Shown: positions 18,188 through 29,875, numbered from the stretch's first letter. The stretch is 64,000 bases of DNA from Butyrivibrio proteoclasticus P6B7 (GCF_000622085.1 NZ_JHWL01000011.1:82934-146933); one strand, 5' to 3'. Notes: a model not told the origin generated them from the sequence alone. Made by a program: numbers and translations.

Positions 18188-18247
18188 CTAAATTTTTTAT
18201 AACCTAAAGTCGATAAAACACGTCCTCACGGTTAATTTAGAGACTTA

Positions 18248-21200
18248 TTACTCTTCATCCTCTGAAATTGCGATTTCTTCTTCATCATAGTCAACATCAT
18301 CGATGAATGTTGGCTCCTCGAAGTCTCTCTTTCTCTTCTTGAGGATAAGCTTTTCAGGATCCTTGAAGTTAGCATCGGTATTAAGATTTGTATTTCTATA
18401 TCTCTTCATACCAGTACCAGCAGGAATCAGCTTACCGATAATAACGTTTTCCTTAAGACCGATAAGTGGATCAACCTTTCCTTTGATAGCTGCATCAGTA
18501 AGAACCTTAGTTGTCTCCTGGAATGATGCGGCTGAAAGGAATGAGTTGGTTGCAAGAGCTGCCTTAGTAATACCAAGGATTACCTGCTTTCCTTCAGCTG
18601 GCTTCTTACCCTCTGAGATAAGTGCCTCGTTGCTATCCTCGAAATCAAGAACATCTACAAGTGTTCCTGGAAGGAACTCTGTATCACCGCTCTCGTCGAT
18701 TCTTACTTTCTTAAGCATCTGACGAACGATAACCTCGATGTGCTTATCACAGATATCAACACCCTGTAAACGGTAAACTCTCTGTACTTCTCTAAGGAGA
18801 TAATCCTGTACAGCACGAATTCCCTTAATCTTAAGAAGATCGTGTGGGTTAACAGAACCTTCAGTAAGTTCATCACCTGCTTCGATTGTTGTTCCGTCTG
18901 TTACCTTGATACGTGAGCCGTAAGGGATAAGATATGCCTTTGACTCTCCTGTCTCATCGTTAGTAACAATAACTTCACGTTTCTTCTTAGTATCTCTAAT
19001 TTCAACCTGGCCATCAAGCTCAGAGATGATTGCAAGTCCCTTAGGTTTTCTAGCTTCGAAAAGCTCTTCTACTCTAGGAAGACCCTGTGTAATATCGCCA
19101 CCGGCAACACCACCAGTATGGAATGTTCTCATAGTAAGCTGTGTACCTGGCTCACCGATAGACTGAGCAGCGATAATACCAACTGCCTCACCTACCTGAA
19201 CAGCCTCACCAGTTGCCATGTTAGCACCGTAGCACTTAGCACAGATTCCGTTATGTGAACGGCAAGTAAGAATTGTACGAATCTTAACTGCTTCAACTGG
19301 CTGTCCCTTTGAGTTAACGCCAACTGAAAGAATCTTAGCTGCACGTGATGGAGTAATCATGTGATTCTTCTTAACGATTACGTTTCCATCTTTATCTTTA
19401 ATAGTCTCGCAAGAATATCTTCCTGTGATTCTATCCTTTAATGGCTCAATTGTTTCCTTACCATCCATGAATGCCTTTACAGTCATTCCTGGGATAACTT
19501 CCTTATCTGCACAGCAGTCTACATCACGAATGATGAGTTCCTGTGATACGTCAACCATTCGACGTGTAAGGTATCCGGAATCGGCTGTACGAAGAGCTGT
19601 ATCTGACAGACCCTTACGAGCACCATGAGCTGACATGAAGTACTCCAGAACATCAAGACCTTCACGGAAGTTAGACTTGATAGGAAGTTCGATTGTACGA
19701 CCTGTTGTATCAGCCATAAGTCCACGCATACCAGCCAGCTGCTTGATCTGCTGGTTAGATCCACGGGCACCAGAGTCAGCCATCATGTAAATGTTATTGT
19801 ACTTATCAAGACCAGCAAGAAGCTCATCAGTAAGCTTTTTATCTGTCTCCATCCAAGTATCAACAACTGCACGATAACGCTCTTCATCAGTGATAAGACC
19901 ACGACGATAGTTAGCTGCGATCTTATCTACAGTAGCCTGTGCTTCATCCAGCATCTGCTGCTTCTGCTTAGGCACTGTCATATCAGCGATTGATACAGTC
20001 ATAGCTGCACGTGTTGAATAGTGATAACCTGTAGCCTTGATCTTATCAAGAACCTCAGCTGTTGCGAAAGTTCCGTGAGTATTGATCATAGCTGTAACAA
20101 TCTGCTTAAGCTGCTTCTTACCAACCATGAAGTCAACTTCAAGCTTGAACTCATTCTCTGGATCGCTTCTATCAACGAATCCAAGATCCTGAGGAATCAT
20201 TTCGTTAAATAAGAATCTACCAAGTGTTGACTCAACAAAACCTGACTTCTCTTCTCCATCAGCATTTGTAAGAGTAACTCTGATCTTAATTCTTGACTGA
20301 AGAGTAATGTACTCATTCTCATAAGCAAGGATTGCTTCATCTACGCTCTTAAAGCACTTTCCTTCTCCGAGAGCTCCTGGTCTTTCCTGTGTAAGATAGT
20401 AGATACCAAGTACCATATCCTGTGTAGGAACGTTTACAGGGCCACCATCTGAAGGCTTAAGGATGTTGTTAGGAGCGAGCATAAGGAATCTACACTCTGC
20501 CTGTGCCTCTACAGAAAGTGGAAGGTGTACAGCCATCTGGTCACCATCGAAGTCGGCGTTGAATGGTGTACATACAAGTGGGTGAAGCTTAATAGCCTTA
20601 CCTTCTACAAGAATAGGCTCAAATGCCTGAATACCAAGTCTGTGAAGTGTGGGGGCACGGTTAAGCATTACAGGATGCTCTTTAATTACATCCTCAAGTA
20701 CATCCCAAACCTGCTCATCGAGACGCTCAACAAGCTTCTTAGCATTCTTGATATTCTGTGAAATTCCTCTGGAAACAAGTTCTTTCATAACGAAAGGCTT
20801 GAAAAGCTCGATAGCCATTTCCTTAGGAAGACCACACTGATAAATCTTAAGTTCTGGTCCAACTACGATAACGGAACGTCCTGAATAGTCAACACGCTTA
20901 CCAAGAAGGTTCTGACGGAAACGTCCAGACTTACCTTTAAGCATGTCTGAAAGAGACTTAAGTGCTCTGTTACCAGGTCCTGTAACAGGTCTTCCTCTTC
21001 TACCGTTATCTATAAGTGCATCAACAGCTTCCTGAAGCATTCTCTTCTCGTTACGAACGATGATATCAGGAGCACCGAGATCAAGAAGTCTCTTAAGTCG
21101 GTTATTTCTGTTGATAATTCTTCTATAAAGATCGTTAAGATCTGATGTAGCGAAACGTCCACCATCAAGCTGTACCATAGGACGAAGATCTGGTGGGATT

Positions 21201-21988
21201 ACAGGGATGCAATCCATGATCATCCAAGATGGATCATTGCCTGACTCTCTAAATGCTTCTACTACCTCAAGGCGCTTGATAATTCTTGCTCTCTTCTGTC
21301 CGCTTGATGTATCAAGACCTTCCTTTAATTCTTCATATTCCTTCTCAAGGTCGATATCAAGGAGAAGCTCTTTGATGGATTCAGCACCCATACCAGCGCG
21401 GAACTTACCGCCCCACTCTTCTCTAGCATCCTGATATTCCTTCTCAGAAAGAACCTGCTTATACTCAAGTGTTGTCTCACCTGGATCAAGTACGATGTAA
21501 GATGCGAAATAAAGCACCTTCTCAAGTACACGAGGTGAAAGGTCAAGGATAAGTCCCATTCTGCTAGGGATTCCCTTGAAGTACCAAATGTGTGATACAG
21601 GAGCTGCAAGCTCGATGTACCCCATTCTCTCACGACGTACGCTGGACTTTGTGATTTCTACACCACAACGGTCACAGACAACGCCCTTGTATCTGATCTT
21701 CTTATACTTACCACAGTGACACTCCCAGTCCTTAGTAGGTCCAAAGATCTTTTCGCAGAAAAGACCATCTCTCTCAGGCTTAAGAGTTCTGTAGTTGATA
21801 GTCTCAGGCTTGGTAACCTCACCACTATGTGGATCATTATCAATTCTATGAGCCCAGCTTCTAATCTTTTCTGGAGATGCAAGGCCAATCTTGATTGAAT
21901 CAAATGTCATTGGCTGGTAAGTCTGCTGCTGAAAAGATCTGCCACTTGAAGCTTCATTTATTGCTTTATTCATAGTTGAATCAGACAT
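18248..21988 (-). CDS. rpoC: RNA polymerase beta' subunit
   Basis: The 1246-residue product contains the N-terminal zinc finger ([20 protein letters not shown], about 69-88), the absolutely conserved catalytic Mg-binding loop [12 protein letters not shown], and the second zinc cluster with [13 protein letters not shown]. Trigger-loop region [20 protein letters not shown] is present. ATG at 21988 follows AAAAGAGG. It is separated from rpoB by 88 bases containing a perfect hairpin. The C-terminus is acidic, which is common in the family. Confidence 0.98.
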   Translation of the reverse strand: MSDSTMNKAINEASSGRSFQQQTYQPMTFDSIKIGLASPEKIRSWAHRIDNDPHSGEVTKPETINYRTLKPERDGLFCEKIFGPTKDWECHCGKYKKIRYKGVVCDRCGVEITKSSVRRERMGYIELAAPVSHIWYFKGIPSRMGLILDLSPRVLEKVLYFASYIVLDPGETTLEYKQVLSEKEYQDAREEWGGKFRAGMGAESIKELLLDIDLEKEYEELKEGLDTSSGQKRARIIKRLEVVEAFRESGNDPSWMIMDCIPVIPPDLRPMVQLDGGRFATSDLNDLYRRIINRNNRLKRLLDLGAPDIIVRNEKRMLQEAVDALIDNGRRGRPVTGPGNRALKSLSDMLKGKSGRFRQNLLGKRVDYSGRSVIVVGPELKIYQCGLPKEMAIELFKPFVMKELVSRGISQNIKNAKKLVERLDEQVWDVLEDVIKEHPVMLNRAPTLHRLGIQAFEPILVEGKAIKLHPLVCTPFNADFDGDQMAVHLPLSVEAQAECRFLMLAPNNILKPSDGGPVNVPTQDMVLGIYYLTQERPGALGEGKCFKSVDEAILAYENEYITLQSRIKIRVTLTNADGEEKSGFVESTLGRFLFNEMIPQDLGFVDRSDPENEFKLEVDFMVGKKQLKQIVTAMINTHGTFATAEVLDKIKATGYHYSTRAAMTVSIADMTVPKQKQQMLDEAQATVDKIAANYRRGLITDEERYRAVVDTWMETDKKLTDELLAGLDKYNNIYMMADSGARGSNQQIKQLAGMRGLMADTTGRTIELPIKSNFREGLDVLEYFMSAHGARKGLSDTALRTADSGYLTRRMVDVSQELIIRDVDCCADKEVIPGMTVKAFMDGKETIEPLKDRITGRYSCETIKDKDGNVIVKKNHMITPSRAAKILSVGVNSKGQPVEAVKIRTILTCRSHNGICAKCYGANMATGEAVQVGEAVGIIAAQSIGEPGTQLTMRTFHTGGVAGGDITQGLPRVEELFEARKPKGLAIISELDGQVEIRDTKKKREVIVTNDETGESKAYLIPYGSRIKVTDGTTIEAGDELTEGSVNPHDLLKIKGIRAVQDYLLREVQRVYRLQGVDICDKHIEVIVRQMLKKVRIDESGDTEFLPGTLVDVLDFEDSNEALISEGKKPAEGKQVILGITKAALATNSFLSAASFQETTKVLTDAAIKGKVDPLIGLKENVIIGKLIPAGTGMKRYRNTNLNTDANFKDPEKLILKKRKRDFEEPTFIDDVDYDEEEIAISEDEE

Positions 21989-22037
21989 TAGTAACCTCTT
22001 TTCTTTATGTTAATCGTCAATTATCAGTTACAGTATC

Positions 22038-22065
22038 TGTATAACTGGCCTGAGCCAGTTATACA
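22038..22065 (-). other. Perfect 12-bp hairpin between rpoB and rpoC
   Basis: TGTATAACTGGC (22038-22049) and GCCAGTTATACA (22054-22065) form a perfect stem with a 4-base loop, without a T tract. It could be an RNase processing site or mRNA stabiliser between the two large cistrons. Confidence 0.55.
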
Positions 22066-22076
22066 GTTCAAATCAA

Positions 22077-25000
22077 TTACTCATCATCAGATGCATCATC
22101 GTAACTGTCGAAATCTTCTGAATCAGAAACTTCTTCTTCCTCAGATACGAGTTCACCGCTGTCATCGAAATGCTGCTGTGAGAATCCGTTAGCACCGAAT
22201 GATTCCTGACTGTAATCACGTCCTGAAGTATCACCTTCCATCTCGAAGCGATAGTCAGAATCTGTGTAATCAACGCTTTCCATAATTTCAACTTCTGTAT
22301 TGTCTTCACGAAGAACTTTAATATCAAGTCCAAGTGACTGAAGTTCCTTAAGAAGAACCTTGAAGGACTCTGGAACACCAGGTTCAGGAATGTTGTCTCC
22401 CTTAATGATAGCTTCGTAAGTCTTAACACGTCCTACAACGTCATCAGACTTAACTGTAAGGATTTCCTGAAGTGTATAAGCTGCGCCATAAGCCTCAAGA
22501 GCCCAAACCTCCATCTCACCGAAACGCTGACCACCGAACTGAGCTTTACCACCCAGAGGCTGCTGTGTAACAAGTGAGTAAGGACCTGTTGAACGAGCGT
22601 GGATCTTATCGTCAACAAGGTGGTGGAGCTTAAGGTAATGCATGTGTCCAATTGTTGTAGGTGAATCAAACTTCTGTCCAGTTCTACCATCACGAAGCTG
22701 AACCTTTCCGTCTGATCTGATTGGAACACCCTTCCAAAGCTCTCTGTGATCTCTATTGTCATAGAGATACTTCATTATTTCAGGATCTACAAGATCCTTA
22801 TATTTCTTTTCAAATTCATCCCATGTGCTGTTGACATAGTCATTAGCCATCTCAAGGGTATCCTGAATATCTTTCTCGTTAGCACCATCAAAGATAGGTG
22901 TTGCGATATTGAATCCAAGTGCCTTCGCAGCAAGTGAAAGATGAATCTCGAGGACCTGTCCGATATTCATACGGGAAGGTACGCCCAATGGGTTAAGTAC
23001 GATATCAAGTGGTCTACCGTTTGGAAGATATGGCATATCTTCGATAGGAAGTACACGAGAAACGACACCCTTGTTACCATGACGACCAGCCATCTTATCA
23101 CCAACAGAGATCTTTCTCTTCTGAGCGATATAGATACGAACTGCCTGGTTTACTCCAGGTGAAAGCTCATCACCGTTCTCTCTTGTGAATACCTTAGCAT
23201 CTACAACGATACCGTACTCACCGTGAGGAACCTTAAGAGAAGTATCACGAACCTCTCTAGCCTTCTCACCGAAGATTGCTCTAAGGAGTCTCTCCTCAGC
23301 TGTAAGCTCTGTCTCTCCCTTAGGAGTAACCTTACCTACAAGGATATCACCGGCACGAACCTCAGCACCGATACGGATGATTCCGCGATCGTCAAGATCC
23401 TTAAGTGCATCATCACCAACACCAGGAACATCACGAGTGATCTCTTCTGGTCCAAGCTTGGTCTCACGAGCCTCTGCCTCGTATTCCTCAATATGTACAG
23501 ATGTATAAACATCATCACGAACAAGTCTCTCTGAAAGAAGAACAGCATCCTCGTAGTTGTAACCTTCCCATGTCATGAAACCGATGAGAGGGTTCTTACC
23601 AAGACCAAGTTCTCCCTGGTATGTTGAAGGACCGTCTGCAATAACCTGACCTGCCTCAACGTGATCGCCCTTAAATACGATAGGTCTCTGGTTGTAGCAG
23701 TTACTCTGGTTAGATCTCTGGAACTTAATGAGGTGGAACTCTTCCTTCTCACCATCATCATATGTCATCTGGATAAGCTTGCTATCTACGAAATCGATAG
23801 TACCAGCTTTTCTAGCAACTACGCATACTCCAGAGTCAACAGCAGCCTTTCTTTCCATACCTGTTCCTACAGCAGGAGCTTCAGTAGTAAGAAGTGGCAC
23901 CGCCTGACGCTGCATGTTTGATCCCATCAGCGCACGGTTAGCATCGTCGTTCTCAAGGAATGGGATAAGTGCTGTAGCAACTGAGAATACCATTCTAGGA
24001 GATACGTCCATGTACTCGAACATTGTCTTAGGATACTCGGAAGTCTCTTCCTTATAACGACCTGAAACGCTGTTCTTCTTGAAGTGGCCTTCCTCATCAA
24101 GAGGAGTGTTAGCCTGAGCTACATGGTAATTATCTTCTTCATCCGCTGTAAGGTACTCAACCTCGTCAGTAACCCTTGGATTCTCAGGATCTGACATGTC
24201 TACCTTACGGTATGGAGCCTCAACAAATCCATAATCATTAACTCTTGCATAAGAAGCAAGTGAGTTAATAAGACCGATGTTAGGTCCTTCAGGTGTCTCG
24301 ATAGGACACATACGACCATAGTGTGTATAGTGAACGTCTCGAACCTCGAATCCGGCTCTATCTCTTGAAAGACCGCCAGGACCAAGGGCTGAAAGACGTC
24401 TCTTATGTGTAAGCTCACCAAGAGGGTTATTCTGATCCATGAACTGTGACAACTGTGATGAACCGAAGAACTCCTTAACAGCAGCCTGTACTGGCTTGAT
24501 GTTAATAAGTGTCTGAGGAGCAATCTCCTCTGTGTCATGTGTTGTCATTCTTTCACGAACAACTCTCTCAAGTCTTGATAAACCGATACGATACTGGTTC
24601 TGTAAAAGCTCACCTACGCAACGGATACGTCTGTTACCGAGGTGATCGATATCATCATCGTTACCAATACCATACTCAAGATGAATATTATAGTTAATAG
24701 AAGCAATGATATCTTCCTTAGTAATGTGCTTAGGAATAAGATCATGAACACGCTTCTTAAGAGTCTCTGCAAGACCTTCTGGATCGTTCTTAGCAGTGTA
24801 CTCGTCAAGGATTTCCTTAAGAACTGGATAGTATACGTTCTCATTGATTCCAAGCTCCTCAGGATCACACTCGATAAAGTGTGTGATATCTACCATCATA
24901 TTAGAAAGAACCTTAACGTTTCTCTCCTCTTCCTGAAGGATAACGTATGGAATAGCACAGTTCTGGATCTCAGTAGCAAGAGCTCTATCTACCTTAGTAC

Positions 25001-25940
25001 CAGCAGATGCGATCATCTCGCCTGTTGTCTCATCAACAACATCCTCAGCAAGAACATGTCCATTAATACGATTCTTGAAATGTAACTTCTTATTAAATTT
25101 GTATCTACCAACCTTAGCAAGGTCATATCTTCTAGGGTCGAAGAACATAGCGTTGATAAGACTTTCTGCACTCTCAACACTAAGTGGCTCACCAGGACGG
25201 ATCTTTCTATAGAGTTCAAGAAGACCACTCTGATAATCTGTAGAAGAATCCTTAGAAAAACTTCCCTGAATCTTAGGCTCATCACCAAAGAGTTCAAGAA
25301 TCTCCTCGTTTGTACCTATACCAAGTGCTCTAACAAGAACAGTTACAGGAACCTTTCTTGTTCTATCTACACGTGCATAGAATACGTCATTAGGATCGGT
25401 TTCATACTCAAGCCATGCACCTCTGTTAGGGATAACAGTACATGACATAAGCTCCTTACCGATCTTATCGTATGTAATATCATAATAAATACCGGGTGAA
25501 CGAACCAACTGGCTGACAATAACTCTTTCAGCTCCGTTGATAACAAAGGTACCGGTTGCAGTCATGAGAGGAAGATCACCCATGAAAATTTCATGCTCTG
25601 TGATTTCATCCTTCTCCTTATTGTGGAGACGAACCTTTACCTTTAAAGGTGCAGCAAATGTTGCATCTCTCTCCTTACATTTCTCAATCGTGTTCTTATT
25701 CTTGTCGATCTCGTCTTCACAAAGCTTGAAATCAACAAATTCCAGACTGAGTTTTCCGCCGTAATCCTCAATTGGAGAGATATCGTCAAAGACTTCTTTC
25801 AAGCCTTCGTCAAGAAACCACTGATATGAGTTCTTCTGTACTTCAATCAGGTTTGGCATCTCCAGGACTTCCTTCTGACGCTGGAAGCTCATACGCATGT
25901 TCTTACCAGTGCCGGTAGGATGTAATCTGTTTTTTTCCAT
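22077..25940 (-). CDS. rpoB: RNA polymerase beta subunit
   Basis: The product of about 1287 residues has all beta-subunit blocks, including the rifampicin pocket ([20 protein letters not shown] with [14 protein letters not shown]) in its normal sensitive form, and the C-terminal [20 protein letters not shown] prefer ATG at 25940 ([10 protein letters not shown]) to ATG at 25946 because the GGGGTGA ribosome-binding site touches the upstream ATG directly but is well spaced for the second. The C-terminal tail of about 100 residues is acidic and serine-rich. It has its own promoter. Confidence 0.97.
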   Translation of the reverse strand: MEKNRLHPTGTGKNMRMSFQRQKEVLEMPNLIEVQKNSYQWFLDEGLKEVFDDISPIEDYGGKLSLEFVDFKLCEDEIDKNKNTIEKCKERDATFAAPLKVKVRLHNKEKDEITEHEIFMGDLPLMTATGTFVINGAERVIVSQLVRSPGIYYDITYDKIGKELMSCTVIPNRGAWLEYETDPNDVFYARVDRTRKVPVTVLVRALGIGTNEEILELFGDEPKIQGSFSKDSSTDYQSGLLELYRKIRPGEPLSVESAESLINAMFFDPRRYDLAKVGRYKFNKKLHFKNRINGHVLAEDVVDETTGEMIASAGTKVDRALATEIQNCAIPYVILQEEERNVKVLSNMMVDITHFIECDPEELGINENVYYPVLKEILDEYTAKNDPEGLAETLKKRVHDLIPKHITKEDIIASINYNIHLEYGIGNDDDIDHLGNRRIRCVGELLQNQYRIGLSRLERVVRERMTTHDTEEIAPQTLINIKPVQAAVKEFFGSSQLSQFMDQNNPLGELTHKRRLSALGPGGLSRDRAGFEVRDVHYTHYGRMCPIETPEGPNIGLINSLASYARVNDYGFVEAPYRKVDMSDPENPRVTDEVEYLTADEEDNYHVAQANTPLDEEGHFKKNSVSGRYKEETSEYPKTMFEYMDVSPRMVFSVATALIPFLENDDANRALMGSNMQRQAVPLLTTEAPAVGTGMERKAAVDSGVCVVARKAGTIDFVDSKLIQMTYDDGEKEEFHLIKFQRSNQSNCYNQRPIVFKGDHVEAGQVIADGPSTYQGELGLGKNPLIGFMTWEGYNYEDAVLLSERLVRDDVYTSVHIEEYEAEARETKLGPEEITRDVPGVGDDALKDLDDRGIIRIGAEVRAGDILVGKVTPKGETELTAEERLLRAIFGEKAREVRDTSLKVPHGEYGIVVDAKVFTRENGDELSPGVNQAVRIYIAQKRKISVGDKMAGRHGNKGVVSRVLPIEDMPYLPNGRPLDIVLNPLGVPSRMNIGQVLEIHLSLAAKALGFNIATPIFDGANEKDIQDTLEMANDYVNSTWDEFEKKYKDLVDPEIMKYLYDNRDHRELWKGVPIRSDGKVQLRDGRTGQKFDSPTTIGHMHYLKLHHLVDDKIHARSTGPYSLVTQQPLGGKAQFGGQRFGEMEVWALEAYGAAYTLQEILTVKSDDVVGRVKTYEAIIKGDNIPEPGVPESFKVLLKELQSLGLDIKVLREDNTEVEIMESVDYTDSDYRFEMEGDTSGRDYSQESFGANGFSQQHFDDSGELVSEEEEVSDSEDFDSYDDASDDE

Positions 25941-26033
25941 TGACATTCACCCCGTTCTAAATTTTTTTAGTGTTATCAGGTCTCTTGTAAAAAGGCACAA
26001 AAAGACCCACCACACCACAATAGTGCATTTTCC

Positions 26034-26062
26034 ATTGTATAACTAACGGAAGGTCATGTCAA
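26034..26062 (-). promoter_or_regulatory. rpoB: Promoter of rpoB-rpoC
   Basis: On the minus strand TTGACA (26057-26062), 17 bases, TACAAT (26034-26039), nearly perfect. It lies just after the rplL terminator, so rpoBC can be transcribed independently of rplJL. Confidence 0.82.
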
Positions 26063-26075
26063 GCACTTTTTGACA

Positions 26076-26114
26076 AGAAAAAAGAGCCAGACATGTAATC
26101 ATGTCTAGCTCTTT
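26076..26114 (-). terminator. Terminator between rplL and rpoB
   Basis: AAAGAGCCAGACATG (26081-26095) pairs with CATGTCTAGCTCTTT (26100-26114), 15 pairs with one G-U, loop TAAT, followed on the minus strand by TTTTTTCTT. It is 20 bases after the rplL stop. Confidence 0.88.
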
Positions 26115-26133
26115 ATAATGACAATTCAATAGA

Positions 26134-26508
26134 TTACTTAAGAGTAACCTTTGCGCCCTGCTCTTCAAGCTTAGCCTTAATGTCATCAGCCTCTGCCTTA
26201 GAAGCGTTCTCCTTAACCATCTTAGGAGCTCCATCAACGAGTTCCTTAGCTTCCTTAAGACCAAGACCTGTGATCTCACGAACAACCTTGATTACAGGAA
26301 CCTTGTTAGGACCAACCTCTGTAAGCTCAACATTGAACTCTGTCTTCTCTTCGCCTGCTGCTGCGCCAGCACCTGCTGCTGCAACTACAACGCCTGCTGC
26401 TGCAGATACGCCGAACTCTTCCTCACAAGCCTTTACAAGATCATTTAACTCGAGCACTGTAAGCTCTTTGATAGCATCGATAATTTCTGCTGTAGATAAC
26501 TTTGCCAT
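26134..26508 (-). CDS. rplL: 50S ribosomal protein L7/L12
   Basis: L7/L12 is the flexible stalk protein that recruits translation GTPases. The 124-residue product has the helical dimerisation part ([19 protein letters not shown]), an alanine/glycine-rich hinge ([19 protein letters not shown]) and the C-terminal factor-binding domain ([20 protein letters not shown]). ATG follows GGAGGTATATAATA. It pairs with rplJ and ends in a strong terminator. Confidence 0.97.
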   Translation of the reverse strand: MAKLSTAEIIDAIKELTVLELNDLVKACEEEFGVSAAAGVVVAAAGAGAAAGEEKTEFNVELTEVGPNKVPVIKVVREITGLGLKEAKELVDGAPKMVKENASKAEADDIKAKLEEQGAKVTLK

Positions 26509-26594
26509 TATTATATACCTCCATATAGTATAATTTATAATTTGTTTAATTGATTACCGGACATCTATATGTCCATTATGCAGCCTGTAAACAA

Positions 26595-27158
26595 TTACTC
26601 TGCTGCTGGTGCCTCAGCTGTCTCAGCTGGAGCTTCCTCTGTAGCTGGTGCTTCCTCTGCTGCTGGAGCGCCTTCTCCATTCTTCTCTGCGATCTGCTTG
26701 ATAACGCGAGCGAAGTTGGTAATAGGTGACTGCATAGAGCCAAGCAACTTTGAAAGAAGAACTTCCTTTGAAGGGATAGCTGCGATCTCTGTCATAGCCT
26801 GAGCATCATAGAACTTACCTTCTATAACACCACCCTTAATCTCGAGAGCCTTAGCAGTCTTAGCGAATTCATAAAGAACACGTGCTGGAGCTGCTGGATC
26901 ACTCTCAGATACAGCCATAGCACTAGGTCCATTAAGAAGATCCTTGAGCTGCTCAAAATCAGTTCCCTGGAATGCGAAGTTCATCATCGTATTCTTGTAA
27001 ACCTTGTATGAAACTCCCTCTGCACGAAGCTTCTTACGAAGTTCTGTATCCTGTGCAACAGTAAGTCCGCGGTGATCTACAAGTACGACAGCCTGAGCGT
27101 CTTTAATTCTCTCTGAAATCTCTTCAACTACAGGCTTTTTAAGTTCAACCTTTGCCAT
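26595..27158 (-). CDS. rplJ: 50S ribosomal protein L10
   Basis: L10 anchors the L7/L12 stalk and in many bacteria represses its own mRNA. The 187-residue product starts MAKVELKKPVVEEISERIKD and has VLVDHRGLTVAQDTELRKKL. The C-terminus carries an alanine/proline/glutamate-rich tail (PAAEEAPATEEAPAETAEAP), which is longer than in B. subtilis. ATG follows AAGGAGGTAAAGAA. Preceded by an L10-type leader. Confidence 0.97.
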   Translation of the reverse strand: MAKVELKKPVVEEISERIKDAQAVVLVDHRGLTVAQDTELRKKLRAEGVSYKVYKNTMMNFAFQGTDFEQLKDLLNGPSAMAVSESDPAAPARVLYEFAKTAKALEIKGGVIEGKFYDAQAMTEIAAIPSKEVLLSKLLGSMQSPITNFARVIKQIAEKNGEGAPAAEEAPATEEAPAETAEAPAAE

Positions 27159-27316
27159 TTCTTTACCTCCTTATAGAATTTACCGCCGAAAAAACCTCTC
27201 GAAGACATCGAGAGGCAAAAAGTTCAAATATAACTTTTCCTCGGTAGGCGATAATCATTATGTCCCTTTCGGAACACCTACTGTCTTCGGCTTTCTTGTC
27301 TATCTTCTAGACAACC
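27159..27316 (-). promoter_or_regulatory. rplJ: L10-type ribosomal protein leader
   Basis: The leader RNA of about 158 bases has the hallmarks of the L10 leader family: an initial hairpin TTGTCTA...TAGACAA (27296-27314), then CCGAAGACAGTAGGTG (27275-27290) pairing with CGCCTACCGAGG (27239-27250), and an intrinsic terminator just before rplJ. L10(-L12) binding to such leaders represses rplJL in Firmicutes; the fit here is by sequence and fold. Confidence 0.82.
27188..27215 (-). terminator. rplJ: Attenuator terminator in the rplJ leader
   Basis: CCTCTCGA (27195-27202) pairs with TCGAGAGG (27208-27215), loop AGACA, followed on the minus strand by TTTTTT (27189-27194). Its place between the L10 leader fold and the rplJ ribosome-binding site suggests regulated premature termination. 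Confidence 0.8.
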
Positions 27317-27322
27317 TTAGAT

Positions 27323-27351
27323 AATTTATCATAACTCAAAATTAATGTCAA
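27323..27351 (-). promoter_or_regulatory. rplJ: Promoter of rplJ-rplL
   Basis: On the minus strand TTGACA (27346-27351), 17 bases, TAAATT (27323-27328). It sits immediately after the MFS stop codon (27358), with no terminator between, so some readthrough from the MFS gene is possible. Confidence 0.8.
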
Positions 27352-27357
27352 GCGTTT

Positions 27358-28617
27358 TTACATATTCCTATTATAGATTTTTTCAACAAAGCGCTTGTTA
27401 CCACCGATCACCACCACAGCAGCGATAACGCTGAGCATTTCAAAAAGGAAAAGAACTGCTCTGCCACTCATAGCCACAGTCATAGCTCCGGCCGCCAGCT
27501 CCGCAATAAGAGTTCCGGTAGTACTCAGCACCTGAAATGCCCCATTAAATCGTCCCTTCTTCTCATCGGGAACATAGCTCTGGGTTGATGAAATCCTGAT
27601 AGTATAGCTGGTAACGCCGCCAACACCAACAATAAATGCCAGGAACATAGCAAACTGAAACGGTACAAACAGATACATTCCCTCAAAGAGTCCTATGATC
27701 ACATACACTGCAATCGCTATACGGAACTTATACTTTTCAGGAATCTTGAACATATAATGGAAAAGACCTGTCACCCCCCTTCCAACAAAGCTCATGCCAA
27801 AGACTCCCATGTATACGTATTCTCCATAGATATAATGATCCCTATAATATGGGAGACATATTACACTTGCTGCCCCTCCGGCCATAGATGAAAACAGGAA
27901 ATACACAGCAATTGCTAAAAGACCTCTCTCTGAAAGCAGATACTCAAAACCCTCCCTGATATCCATAAGAACTCTGGAAATCTTGCTGGCAGACTCTCCA
28001 GCAATAGCTCTTTTCTGCCTGTCTATATATTCCTCCTTCGCACCAATCCTGGTTTCCAAAACAGCTGCTGCAAAAAAGCAAACAGCATTGATCATAAGAA
28101 GAGGTGCAATTCCAATCTTACCATAAAAGAAAGTAGCAACTGGAACCATGAAGGTTGCAAAGGTCTCAAGAACGCTGGCGATGGAATAGGCCTTAGAATA
28201 ATTGCCCTCTGTGATAAGCAGTGGATAGAAGCTGTCATAAGCCACCATATATGTGCTGTTCACGCATCCTACAATAAATGTAAACAGCGCAAACGCTGCG
28301 AAGTTAAACCATCCACTCTTTAGCATCAGGGCAACAAAAAGATATAGCCCCGCCATGGCAAAGTCTAAAGAATATATCATCTTTTTCCTGGAAAATCTGT
28401 CAAGAATTGCCCCAGACACGATTGGCGCCAGTAACTGCGGAATCGTATACATAGAAAGATATATCGCATACAGCATGGTGGACCCTGTGTAATCCAGGAC
28501 CATAAGGCTCATTGCAAAGCCTGTCATGCTGTTTCCAAACATTGAAACAATACTGCCTACAGTAATTATAGTAAAATCCCTTGTCCATAAGGGATTACCT
28601 TTAGCTCTTTTCCCCAT
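27358..28617 (-). CDS. MFS transporter
   Basis: A 419-residue membrane protein with about 12 hydrophobic segments, a charged loop DRFSRKKM after the second segment (the MFS loop 2-3 signature) and a cytoplasmic linker around residues 195-220. It resembles drug-efflux type major facilitator proteins, but the substrate cannot be read from sequence. ATG follows GTAGGAG. It is 10 bases downstream of capA and probably co-transcribed with it. It lies, oddly, between rplA and rplJ. Two AAAAGAGCT words occur in it (28006, 28603). Confidence 0.85.
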   Translation of the reverse strand: MGKRAKGNPLWTRDFTIITVGSIVSMFGNSMTGFAMSLMVLDYTGSTMLYAIYLSMYTIPQLLAPIVSGAILDRFSRKKMIYSLDFAMAGLYLFVALMLKSGWFNFAAFALFTFIVGCVNSTYMVAYDSFYPLLITEGNYSKAYSIASVLETFATFMVPVATFFYGKIGIAPLLMINAVCFFAAAVLETRIGAKEEYIDRQKRAIAGESASKISRVLMDIREGFEYLLSERGLLAIAVYFLFSSMAGGAASVICLPYYRDHYIYGEYVYMGVFGMSFVGRGVTGLFHYMFKIPEKYKFRIAIAVYVIIGLFEGMYLFVPFQFAMFLAFIVGVGGVTSYTIRISSTQSYVPDEKKGRFNGAFQVLSTTGTLIAELAAGAMTVAMSGRAVLFLFEMLSVIAAVVVIGGNKRFVEKIYNRNM

Positions 28618-28627
28618 ATCAAAACTC

Positions 28628-29875
28628 CTACTTCTGACTTATATATCCATTCCCGTCAATATTGATATGTGATGACATCCCTGCAATACTATTAAGAATC
28701 CTTGAATACTCTGAGCCCGTAGCCTCGTTTACAGAGCAGCCGCTCTGAATGGCAGGTACAAACTGAAGGTTGGTACTACCATTGGTATGCAAAGTAACAA
28801 CAACCATTCCTGTATCCTGAGTCTTGGAATTGAAAATGTAATTTCCAAGGCTATAAACCACAGGAACACCGTTAATATAATCAATCTTCTGAAGAATATG
28901 TGGATGAGCTCCAATGATAATGTTGGCTCCCGCATCCACTATCTCCCGAGCCTGCTGCTCCTGAAGATAATCTATCTCTGTAGTGCTCTCAGTTCCCCAA
29001 TGAATGAACACCACCACATAAGCATTTTTCTCTCTGGCCTCTCTTACCCTGTCCAGTAAAAGAGAATCATCAAGGCACCTGAATACGCCTGGACTAGTCT
29101 CTGTAGCCCCCTTAGTATCAGGAGTATTAAGCCTCTCAATCTGAGTAGCGCATATAATCGCCACTTTCATGCCATTACTTGTAATATAGTACACAGGATG
29201 TGAGGCCTCGTCAATGTTTGAGCCCGCTCCCACATAAGAGATCCCGTGATCGTTAAGGGTTGAAAATGTATCCAAAAGAGCTTGCTGCCCATAGTCATAG
29301 GCATGGTTATTAGCAAGTCCCACAAGATCTACTCCCATCTGCCCAAGAATCTGCGCAGACACTGGATCTGCCCTGAAGGTATATGTCTTACCTGCCAAAG
29401 GAGCACCGCCATAGGAATATGGGAACTCGTTGTTCACCATCATAATGTCCACAGCCTGCATCTTCTCAAGCAAGGAATCTCCAATGACACCCTGGGCATT
29501 GTACCCATTCATCTTAAAAGCATTTCCAACCGCATATTCAGAATCAAAAAGAATATCCCCAGCAAATCCGATAGTTACTGTATCATCTGATGCAGTACCG
29601 ATAACATGAGTATAATCCTCATCTCCTTCATAGATTATGGCAGCCTTCTTAGCCGACTCCTCATCAGTAATAGCTGCATTCTCAGCCATGGCAGCCTCAG
29701 GAATACTCTCCCATCCACCAAGAGACAGTCCACTACTTGCCTTGCCGCCATCCTTAACAGTCTTAACTATAAAAAGAGCTGGCAACCCCACTGCCAGTAT
29801 TATTCCAAGCGTAAGCACAAATACTCTAAAGAGCTTTTTATTATGTTTGTTATTATATCCCTCAACTTTTCTCAT
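28628..29875 (-). CDS. CapA family protein (poly-gamma-glutamate synthesis-type metallophosphatase fold)
   Basis: A 415-residue protein with a short cytoplasmic N-terminus, one membrane anchor (about residues 17-38) and an external CapA domain: GFAGDILFD near 103, MVNNEFPYS, VDLVGLANNHAYDYG, VVFIHWGTE and IIIGAHPHILQKID. These His/Asp/Asn blocks define the metal-binding site of the CapA/PGA_cap family. In B. subtilis relatives act in poly-gamma-glutamate capsule, but many homologues have no known role, and no capBC genes lie nearby. The start at 29875 has no clear ribosome-binding site. Two AAAAGAGCT words lie inside. Confidence 0.85.
   Translation of the reverse strand: MRKVEGYNNKHNKKLFRVFVLTLGIILAVGLPALFIVKTVKDGGKASSGLSLGGWESIPEAAMAENAAITDEESAKKAAIIYEGDEDYTHVIGTASDDTVTIGFAGDILFDSEYAVGNAFKMNGYNAQGVIGDSLLEKMQAVDIMMVNNEFPYSYGGAPLAGKTYTFRADPVSAQILGQMGVDLVGLANNHAYDYGQQALLDTFSTLNDHGISYVGAGSNIDEASHPVYYITSNGMKVAIICATQIERLNTPDTKGATETSPGVFRCLDDSLLLDRVREAREKNAYVVVFIHWGTESTTEIDYLQEQQAREIVDAGANIIIGAHPHILQKIDYINGVPVVYSLGNYIFNSKTQDTGMVVVTLHTNGSTNLQFVPAIQSGCSVNEATGSEYSRILNSIAGMSSHINIDGNGYISQK

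Noticed and set aside
27358..29875. capA-MFS as a transposon insertion
   Set aside because: No transposase, inverted repeats or target duplication were seen at the borders.
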